Shown: positions 58,311 through 64,000 of the stretch, piece after piece
How positions within the stretch are numbered: position 1 is the stretch's first letter
Layout of the letters: each line of letters opens with the position of its first letter
Source of the DNA: CATQGW01 sp965242565
Lineage (GTDB): Bacteria > Chloroflexota > Dehalococcoidia > Bin125
Length of the DNA: 64,000 nucleotides
Assembly (NCBI GenBank): GCA_965242565.1
Contig: OZ251457.1
Location: 2,790,001-2,854,000 of the forward strand
Reading direction: 5' to 3'
The notes under the pieces: model-generated
Seen by the model: only the letters and a program-made list of their open reading frames with translations
Told to the model about the DNA's origin: nothing
The model's database searches: none
Translations under genes and position numbers: made by a program

Positions 58311-59288
58311 ATGGCTGCACAAGCCCCGCAGCAGCGGGATTCTCTGCGCGGCCTGCTGGCCGAACTGTGGCGGGACAAACTTCAGCCCAGCCGCTCCGGC
58401 ACCGGCCGCGAAACGCCGACCGGACGCATCATCCACGGTGTGCTGTTCATCGTCGCCACCCTCTCCGCGTTCGTCACCGTGGGGATTGTGCTGGTGCTGA
58501 TCTTCGAGACGGTCGAGTTCTTCCGCATCATCCCCTTCGGCGACTTCTTCGGCTCCACCGAGTGGTCGGCGCTCTTCGCCGAGGGGCAGTTCGGCGTCTG
58601 GGCGCTGGTCTGGGGCACCATGCTCGTGGCCGCGCTCGCGCTGGCGGTCGCCGTACCGCTGGGGCTGCTCGCCGCCATCTTCCTCAGCGAATACGCCCCG
58701 CCGCGCCTGCGCGCCGTGCTCAAGCCGCTGCTCGAAGTGCTCGCCGGCGTCCCCACCGTCGTCTACGGCTACTTCGCCCTGCTCACCGTCAGCCCCGTGA
58801 TCCGCACCATCTTCGGCGAGGACGTCGGCATCTACAACGCGCTCGCCGCCGGGGTCGTGCTGGGGATCATGATCATCCCGATGGTCTCCTCGCTCAGCGA
58901 AGACGCGCTCAACGCCGTGCCCCGCTCGCTCCGCGAGGGCTCCTACGCGCTGGGCGCGACGCGCTTCGAGACCGCCGTCCGCGTCGTCCTGCCCGCCGCC
59001 TTTTCCGGCGTCGTCGCCTCGATCATCCTGGCCGCCTCCCGCGCCGTCGGCGAAACGATGATCGTGACCATCGCCGCCGGCGGCAACCCGCAGTTCCTGG
59101 TTGATCCGCTCGAAGCCGTGCAGACCATGACCGCGATGATTGTCCAGCTCAGTCTCGGCGACACGCCCACGACCAGCGTCGAGTTCAAGGTGCTCTTCGC
59201 CGTTGCCATGACCCTCTTCGTGATGACCCTGACGATGAACATCTTCGCCCAGTGGGTCGTGCGCCGCTTCCGCGAGGAATACGAATGA
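58311..59288 (+). CDS. pstC: Phosphate ABC transporter permease PstC
   Basis: A 325-residue permease with six or seven helices. The loop motif PLLEVLAGVPTVVYGYFALLTV and EGSYALGATRFETAVRVVLPAA (EAA loop) are typical of PstC. RIIPFGDFFGSTEW is the PstC-specific outer loop. It forms the inner-membrane channel with PstA for high-affinity phosphate import. The ATG at 58311 is chosen over a TTG at 58293; AGGAG lies upstream. It is the first gene of the operon; no pstS binding-protein gene is in the window. Confidence 0.93.
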   Translation: MAAQAPQQRDSLRGLLAELWRDKLQPSRSGTGRETPTGRIIHGVLFIVATLSAFVTVGIVLVLIFETVEFFRIIPFGDFFGSTEWSALFAEGQFGVWALVWGTMLVAALALAVAVPLGLLAAIFLSEYAPPRLRAVLKPLLEVLAGVPTVVYGYFALLTVSPVIRTIFGEDVGIYNALAAGVVLGIMIIPMVSSLSEDALNAVPRSLREGSYALGATRFETAVRVVLPAAFSGVVASIILAASRAVGETMIVTIAAGGNPQFLVDPLEAVQTMTAMIVQLSLGDTPTTSVEFKVLFAVAMTLFVMTLTMNIFAQWVVRRFREEYE

Positions 59289-59650
59289 GCGCTCTGCGAC
59301 CGCCGCCCGACAGCCTCGAACGGAGCTCCGGCCAAAACCTCGGCAAGCGGCTCAATCCGCGCGTCGCCGCCTATGTGTTGCTCTTCGCCGCCGTCATCGC
59401 CCTCGGCGTCTACGCCGCGCACATCGGCGAGGCCGCGCCCAACTGGCGCGACATCGACGCGCACTACGCGCAGCTCGGCGGCCCGGACGAATCCGAGGCC
59501 CGCTACGACGCGGCCCTCTGCAACGCCTTCGCCCACTCGCTGCGGCTCAACAAGAACGCCTTCGCCCGCCACCCGACCATCCTCAGCGGCGCGCAGAGCC
59601 GCATCTACCTGGCCGACGAATACGCGCGCCACTGCGAGGCGTCGCCATGA
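59285..59650 (+). CDS. Small membrane protein between pstC and pstA
   Basis: A 121-residue protein with one central hydrophobic helix (VAAYVLLFAAVIALGVYAAHI) and a soluble C-terminal half with two Cys (ALCNAF, RHCEASP). It overlaps pstC by 4 bp and pstA by 4 bp, so it is translationally embedded in the operon. No family recognised. It may be an accessory or regulatory subunit of the phosphate permease. The two Cys could be disulfide-bonded if that half lies outside. Confidence 0.7.
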   Translation: MSALRPPPDSLERSSGQNLGKRLNPRVAAYVLLFAAVIALGVYAAHIGEAAPNWRDIDAHYAQLGGPDESEARYDAALCNAFAHSLRLNKNAFARHPTILSGAQSRIYLADEYARHCEASP

Positions 59651-60963
59651 CCTCCGGCGCGCTCGAGCGACCCTCCGCGCCCGGCTTCCGACCGCGTCTG
59701 AACCTTCGGCGGCTCTACTCCCGCGCCTTCCTGGTCGGCTGCTTTATCGCCATCTGCGTCGGCGTCGTGCTGCTCGGCGCGCTGGTCATCGAAGTCGCGA
59801 TTGACGGCGGCGCGGTGCCGACTGTCGCGCCCAGCGGCGCGGCCATGCCCGAAGGCATGGCCTGGCTCGCCTGGGCCTTCCCCATCGCGGTCCTTCTGCC
59901 GTTCCTCCTGCCCCGCCTCGTTGACCGCCTCGCGCACAGCCGCAGCAGCCTCGCGCCGCGCGCCTTCGCCGCGCTCTGCCTGCTCTGCGTCCTGCCCGCC
60001 GCCCTCTTTGCGCACCTGATCTACGTCAGCTTCGAGGGCGCGTATTACGTCGGCGTCGAAGGTCACATCTTCGACCTGCTCGGCGAAGCCACGGCCTGGC
60101 AGACCTTCCGCATCGTTCTGGCCGGCTTCGTGTTCCCGCTGGGGCTGCTGCTCGCCGCCTGGCGAGGAGCGCGGCGGCTGCGCAGCCCCTCGCTCGTCTG
60201 GCCCGCGATCATCCTCGCCGCCTGGGCCGTCTACCTCTTCATCGAGCCCAACTTCCTCGCTTCGCCGCCCTCGTACGCGCCCGAGCGGATCGGCATCTTC
60301 CCCGCCCTCGTCGGCACGCTCTACATGATGGCGATCACCGCCGCGGTCGCCTTCCCGCTCGGCGTCGGCGCGGCCATCTATCTCGAGGAATACGCCCGCC
60401 GCAACTGGTTCTCCCGCTTCATCCAGGTCAACATCGCCAACCTCGCCGGCGTGCCCTCGATCGTCTACGGCCTGCTCGGCCTTCAGCTCTTCGTCCGCGC
60501 GCTCGAGTTCGAGCGCAGCGTGCTGGCCGGCGCGCTGACGATGGCCCTCCTGGTCATGCCGATCATCATCGTCAGCGCGCAGGAGTCGCTCCGCGCCGTG
60601 CCGCCCTCGATGCGCGAAGCGGCCTACGCCGTCGGCGCGACTCGCTGGCAGGTGATCCGCTACCATGTGCTGCCTTACGCCTTCGGCGGCATGCTGACCG
60701 GCAACATCCTCGCCATGTCCCGCGCCATCGGCGAAACCGCCCCGCTGATCGCCATGGGCGCGCTCACCTTTATCGCCTTTCTGCCCGACGCCCCGACCGA
60801 CGATTTCACCGTGCTGCCGATCCAGATTTTCAACTGGGTTACCCGCCCGCAGTCCGCGTTCCACGAGGTCGCCGCCTCCACGATCATCATCCTGCTGCTG
60901 ATCCTGCTGCTGATGAACAGCGCGGCGATCATCATGCGCCACCGCACCCGCACCGAGTGGTAG
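59647..60963 (+). CDS. pstA: Phosphate ABC transporter permease PstA (extended)
   Basis: A 438-residue permease, about 140 residues longer than usual. The N-terminal 210 residues add four or five extra helices (for example LVGCFIAICVGVVLLGALVI, PIAVLLPFLLP and FRIVLAGFVFPLGLLLAAW). The standard PstA core follows with GIFPALVGTLYMMAITAAVA, VPSIVYGLLGLQLFV and REAAYAVGATRWQVIRYHVLPYA (read in parts). SRAIGETAPLIAMGAL is the conserved PstA C-terminal motif. Function is phosphate import with PstC and PstB. Confidence 0.92.
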   Translation: MTSGALERPSAPGFRPRLNLRRLYSRAFLVGCFIAICVGVVLLGALVIEVAIDGGAVPTVAPSGAAMPEGMAWLAWAFPIAVLLPFLLPRLVDRLAHSRSSLAPRAFAALCLLCVLPAALFAHLIYVSFEGAYYVGVEGHIFDLLGEATAWQTFRIVLAGFVFPLGLLLAAWRGARRLRSPSLVWPAIILAAWAVYLFIEPNFLASPPSYAPERIGIFPALVGTLYMMAITAAVAFPLGVGAAIYLEEYARRNWFSRFIQVNIANLAGVPSIVYGLLGLQLFVRALEFERSVLAGALTMALLVMPIIIVSAQESLRAVPPSMREAAYAVGATRWQVIRYHVLPYAFGGMLTGNILAMSRAIGETAPLIAMGALTFIAFLPDAPTDDFTVLPIQIFNWVTRPQSAFHEVAASTIIILLLILLLMNSAAIIMRHRTRTEW

Positions 60964-61023
60964 CCTCGATCGTCGTGCGCATCCGCCGCTGGGGAGCTGC
61001 GGGCGTGTCGGAAGGAAACGCCG

Positions 61024-61962
61024 ATGTCACGACAGCCGGCCGCGCCGCACGCGCCCGACGCCGTTGAGCAGCAGCGCTCGCAAGTCGCCGCTGACACCGT
61101 CGGCGCCGTGATCGCCGCGCCCACGCCCGGCGACACGATCGGGGCGGTACACCTCGATCCCGCCCGCGGCGCGGTTCGCCATGAGATGCCCGAGGATGTT
61201 GATCTGGCGCTCGAAATGCGCGATGTCTCCGTCTACTACGGCTCCTTCCAGGCCGTGGACCGCATCTCGCTCGACATCCCCCGCAACCGCGTCACCGCCC
61301 TGATCGGCCCCTCCGGCTGCGGCAAGAGCACCCTGCTGCGCTGCCTCAACCGGATGAACGACCTGATCCCCAGCGCCCGCGTCGAAGGCGCAATCCGCTT
61401 CGGCGAGCTCAACCTGCTCAGCCCCAACGTCGACGCCGTCGACGTCCGCCGCCGCATCGGGATGGTCTTCCAGAAGCCCAACCCCTTCCCCAAGTCGATC
61501 TACGAGAATGTCGCCTTCGGCGCGCGCATCAACGGCTACGACGGCGACATGGATCGCCTCGTCGAAGACGCCCTGCGCCGCGCCGCGCTCTGGGACGAGG
61601 TCAGAGACGACCTCGGCAAGAGCGGCCTCGCCCTCTCCGGCGGCCAGCAGCAGCGCCTCTGCATCGCACGCGCCATCGCCGTCCAGCCCGAAGTGATCCT
61701 GATGGACGAGCCCGCCAGCGCGCTGGACCCCGTCGCCACGCTCAAAATCGAAGACCTCATGCGCGAACTCGCCGAGGATTACACGATCGTCGTCGTCACC
61801 CACAACATGCAGCAGGCCGGGCGCGTCTCCGACTTCACCGCCTTCCTGCTCGCCGGCGAGGAGCGCACCGGGCGGCTGGTTGAGTTTGGGCCCACCACCG
61901 ACATCTTCACCAACCCCACGGACCCGCGCACGGAAGACTACATTACGGGCAGGTACGGCTAA
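61024..61962 (+). CDS. pstB: Phosphate ABC transporter ATP-binding protein
   Basis: A 312-residue ATPase. Walker A is GPSGCGKSTLL (about 95-105), then RIGMVFQKPNPFPKSIYENV (PstB-specific), the signature LSGGQQQRLCIARAIA and Walker B VILMDEPASALDP. About 60 extra N-terminal residues precede the first strand, rich in Ala and Val. GGAAGG upstream supports the ATG at 61024. It drives phosphate import. Confidence 0.95.
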   Translation: MSRQPAAPHAPDAVEQQRSQVAADTVGAVIAAPTPGDTIGAVHLDPARGAVRHEMPEDVDLALEMRDVSVYYGSFQAVDRISLDIPRNRVTALIGPSGCGKSTLLRCLNRMNDLIPSARVEGAIRFGELNLLSPNVDAVDVRRRIGMVFQKPNPFPKSIYENVAFGARINGYDGDMDRLVEDALRRAALWDEVRDDLGKSGLALSGGQQQRLCIARAIAVQPEVILMDEPASALDPVATLKIEDLMRELAEDYTIVVVTHNMQQAGRVSDFTAFLLAGEERTGRLVEFGPTTDIFTNPTDPRTEDYITGRYG

Positions 61963-62003
61963 CTCGGGCATCGCGCCCGGCTGCCCCAGCCGGGATTCTT
62001 CTC

Positions 62004-62678
62004 ATGGCACGCACCGCGTACACCAACGATCGACAGGGAGCGGTCGATCGACTGCGCCTGCTGCATGCCCGCGCCGACCGCAGCATCGTCGACGCCATGC
62101 AATCGCTGCTCCGCCGCGACCTCGTGCTCGCCCGCAGCGTCTGCGACGGCGACGCCGCGATCAACGAACTGCGCTACGAGATCGAGGAGACGGTGCTCAA
62201 CCTGATCGCGCTCCAGCAGCCGGTCGCCGGCGATCTGCGCGAGTTGATCTCGCTCAACGCCATCGCCTCCAACCTCGAGCGCATCGCCGACCACGCCGAA
62301 GGCATCGCCCGCATCGCCATCTTCCTCGAAGACAATCCGATCGCCGCCACCGAACCCGACCTCTGGCGCATGTCCGACCTCGTCCGCGAAATGCTGCGCA
62401 ACGCCACTCGCTCCTTCCTCGACCGCGACGAAATCCTCGCCCGCACCACCTGCGACCAGGACGACGAGGTCGACGCCCTCTACACCGACCTCCACCGCCG
62501 GCTGATCGAGCGCCTCGCCGCGCTCGGCAGCGACGCCGCCGACTTCGACGCCGTCACCCACGTGCTCTGGTGCAGCCACAACCTCGAACGTATCGGTGAC
62601 CGCGCCACCAACATCTGCGAGCGCGCCATCTTCCTCGTCACCGGCAACTTCGAAGAGATCAACGTCTCCAAATACTGA
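62004..62678 (+). CDS. phoU: Phosphate-system regulator PhoU
   Basis: A 224-residue all-helical protein of two repeated three-helix bundles. Each repeat has the family metal motif: DGDAAINELRYEIEE ... ASNLERIADHAEGIARI, and DQDDEVDALYTDLHRR ... SHNLERIGDRATNICER (E/DxxxD sites). PhoU links Pst transport to the sensor kinase and represses the Pho response when phosphate is ample. It lies 41 bp after pstB; a hairpin follows the stop. Confidence 0.94.
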   Translation: MARTAYTNDRQGAVDRLRLLHARADRSIVDAMQSLLRRDLVLARSVCDGDAAINELRYEIEETVLNLIALQQPVAGDLRELISLNAIASNLERIADHAEGIARIAIFLEDNPIAATEPDLWRMSDLVREMLRNATRSFLDRDEILARTTCDQDDEVDALYTDLHRRLIERLAALGSDAADFDAVTHVLWCSHNLERIGDRATNICERAIFLVTGNFEEINVSKY

Positions 62679-62716
62679 CCCGCCCCGCCCATCATTCCAC
62701 CACAGCTCTGAAAGTC

Positions 62717-62740
62717 TCTCCCCATCCTGGGGGGAGATTT
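62717..62740 (+). terminator. Possible terminator after phoU
   Basis: TCTCCCC and GGGGAGA form a 7-bp stem with a 7-nt loop, followed by TTTA. It lies about 38 bp after the phoU stop. It is the only hairpin with a T-run near the operon end. A GCCTACGCAGGAATGACGG palindromic tail follows at about 62807-62825. Confidence 0.4.
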
Positions 62741-62810
62741 AGAGGGGGGCTCGTCACCCCCGCCTACTCACCAGCCTCCCGTAAGACGCCCCCCGATCTG
62801 CCACTCCCGC

Positions 62811-63539
62811 CTACGCAGGAATGACGGATGAGGAGCCATACGCGAACGGGCGCTGGCCGGATCGAAGACGAATTTCCCAGTCACACGCTGCCTGCACCTC
62901 AGCTGCCGAGAGATCAAACGACGCGGCTACCCAATCCGCCGAATCGCCGGCCTCGATCATCCCTGCGATGGTCCGTGTTGGGATTCGCGTTCCTTTCACA
63001 CACGGCGAGCCGAACTGAATTGTCGGCTTGAGTACGACTCCTTGGATTGGTTCCCAAGACGTTGCGGCGTGAGTTTCGGGGCTGAAGACCAGGCCGTGGA
63101 CCGGCATCAGATAGCTGCGCAGCAGTCCGAGCGCCAGCTGCCCCCCACGACCGGCGGCGAGCAGGCGCTCGCACCATTCCGCGAATACCTCGCCCTGCCC
63201 GGCCCACAGCCAGTCGGTGGCGAACGGGCGCCGCGCGCCCGTCGCCGTTCGCAGCCACTCGCCGCTGCGATCAATCTCCCGCCAACTCACGCCGGCCGCC
63301 CGCAGCGCCGCGATCACCCGCAGCGAAACGACATCCTCAAAGCCGATCAGCAGCTCGCGTCCGCCCAGCTCAACGAGGTCGGGCGAGGCGATCCCGCGCC
63401 GAATCCAGCGGATCAGCTTGCTCGATTGCACCGGGTACAGCCGCTCGCCATACACAGCCGCGCGGAGATACCGCGCCGTCTCCGGCACATCGTAGATGCC
63501 CTCGAAGGTTACCGGCGGCGGAGCTGCGGCAGTTGTCAT
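62811..63539 (-). CDS. DUF433 protein with MerR-like N-terminus
   Basis: A 242-residue protein. The N-terminal part reads YDVPETARYLRAAV and SKLIRWIRRGIASP, a MerR-like helix-turn-helix. The C-terminal part PTIQFGSPCVKGTRIPTRTIAGMI ... SFDLSAAEVQAACDWE (read in parts) is the DUF433/VapB45 domain, known as an antitoxin usually followed by a PIN-like DUF5615 toxin. No such toxin follows on either side. TAGGAT about 30 bp upstream and GGGGAGAGAGG support the start at 63539. It may be an orphan antitoxin or a stand-alone regulator. Confidence 0.8.
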   Translation of the reverse strand: MTTAAAPPPVTFEGIYDVPETARYLRAAVYGERLYPVQSSKLIRWIRRGIASPDLVELGGRELLIGFEDVVSLRVIAALRAAGVSWREIDRSGEWLRTATGARRPFATDWLWAGQGEVFAEWCERLLAAGRGGQLALGLLRSYLMPVHGLVFSPETHAATSWEPIQGVVLKPTIQFGSPCVKGTRIPTRTIAGMIEAGDSADWVAASFDLSAAEVQAACDWEIRLRSGQRPFAYGSSSVIPA

Positions 63540-63655
63540 CGCGACCGTCTCGCCTCTCTCCCCTGAATCCTAAAGGTGCCCGCAGCCTTCGCTGCGATCG
63601 GGACCACGCGCGTCGCTGTGCGCAGGGACGGCGCACCGGACCGTAGAGCCGCGCG

Positions 63656-64000
63656 TCAGTCCGACGGCCAAACCTGCGCCATGTCGATCGTCAGCCCCGC
63701 GCAGACATCCTCGCCGCTCAGCTCAGCGGGCTGCTCCAGCTGCTCAACCGAACCGTCGGCACGGTAGATCCAGACGCGCCGCTCGTAGGGGTCCACCAGC
63801 CAGCCCAGCAGCACCCCGTTGTCCACCCAGCGGCGCATCCGGACGTGCCGCGCGTCAAGCCGCTGCTCGGGCGAGAAGACCTCCACGACGAACACCGGCA
63901 CGAAGTCGGGCCGTCCGCCCAAGCCGCCGCGCGCTTCGATCTGGCCGGGCGAAACCCACGAGACGGTAGGCGCGACGATGGAGCCGTCGGGGAAGAGGTA
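63656..64000 (-). CDS. Uma2-family nuclease (N-terminus cut by window edge)
   Basis: The last 114 codons are present. PDFVPVFVVEVFSPEQRL holds the Asp and Glu of the PD-(D/E)xK-like Uma2/DUF820 domain, followed by RMRRWVDNGVLLGWLVDPYERRVWIY. Proteins of this family are common, often in many copies, and of unknown natural role; a nuclease fold is inferred. The ending GLTIDMAQVWPSD is typical. The start lies beyond position 64000. The 116-bp gap to the DUF433 gene holds nothing recognisable except its likely promoter. Confidence 0.85.
   Translation of the reverse strand, partial: YLFPDGSIVAPTVSWVSPGQIEARGGLGGRPDFVPVFVVEVFSPEQRLDARHVRMRRWVDNGVLLGWLVDPYERRVWIYRADGSVEQLEQPAELSGEDVCAGLTIDMAQVWPSD

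Overview
The window is high-GC, densely coded bacterial DNA with short intergenic gaps and many 1-4 bp gene overlaps. Gene content suggests a Chloroflexota-type organism, possibly Dehalococcoidia/SAR202-like. The signs are several SDR, enolase-superfamily and LLM flavin/F420-type oxidoreductases, a haloalkane dehalogenase, a tungsten/molybdenum aldehyde:ferredoxin oxidoreductase, CysO-like sulfur-carrier cysteine synthesis, and an LPXTG-type surface protein with RCC1 repeats. This placement is inference from gene content; no rRNA or other phylogenetic marker is present.

Layout. 1-6451: catabolic enzymes (SDR, thioesterase, DinB-like protein, haloalkane dehalogenase, VOC protein, nitroreductase, MaoC-like hydratase, enolase-superfamily enzyme, SDR). 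6469-8364: a two-gene unknown module present twice in tandem. 8430-13845: peroxiredoxin, membrane proteins, the aldehyde oxidoreductase and an LLM oxidoreductase. 13842-20760: five consecutive MFS exporters in one operon. 20962-27451: MscS channel, CDGSH protein, LLM oxidoreductase, an NfeD/flotillin pair and a metallo-hydrolase. 27512-28576: an IS30-like element. 28711-31614: a secreted RCC1-repeat protein behind a 13-bp homopolymer, then tRNA-Gln and tRNA-Glu. 31641-36279: molybdenum-cofactor genes (yqeC-like, mobA), small unknowns, threonine aldolase and a lipoprotein. 36343-38180: a second RCC1 protein whose LPXTG membrane tail is out of frame. 38107-43265: three repeat-rich gaps around two permease-less ABC ATPases, a membrane protein and an unknown acidic protein.

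43266-52966 is a sulfur and folate region. An Rrf2 regulator heads a long minus-strand gene series: cysK, a sulfur carrier fused to its E1-like activating enzyme, a free sulfur carrier, cysM, rhodanese, an unknown gene, an MT-A70 methyltransferase, a JAMM protease, folP and folK. An APS-reductase-type cysH is divergent from it across an 18-bp perfect palindrome. Together these genes would reduce activated sulfate, load sulfur on a carrier protein and make cysteine; the JAMM enzyme could remove residues that follow the carrier diglycine.

52013-57910 holds lgt, a methyltransferase-nuclease fusion, ResB and a threonine-synthase-like enzyme. 58311-62678 is the phosphate operon pstC-small membrane protein-pstA-pstB-phoU, without pstS. 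The window ends with an unpaired DUF433 protein and a Uma2-family nuclease cut by the edge.

Most promising leads: the sulfur-carrier/E1 fusion with a JAMM enzyme in one operon; the tandem two-gene module whose upstream DNA is more alike than its proteins; the frameshifted cell-wall anchor; the poly-G tract before a secreted protein; and the five-gene MFS array with a shared C-terminal tail.
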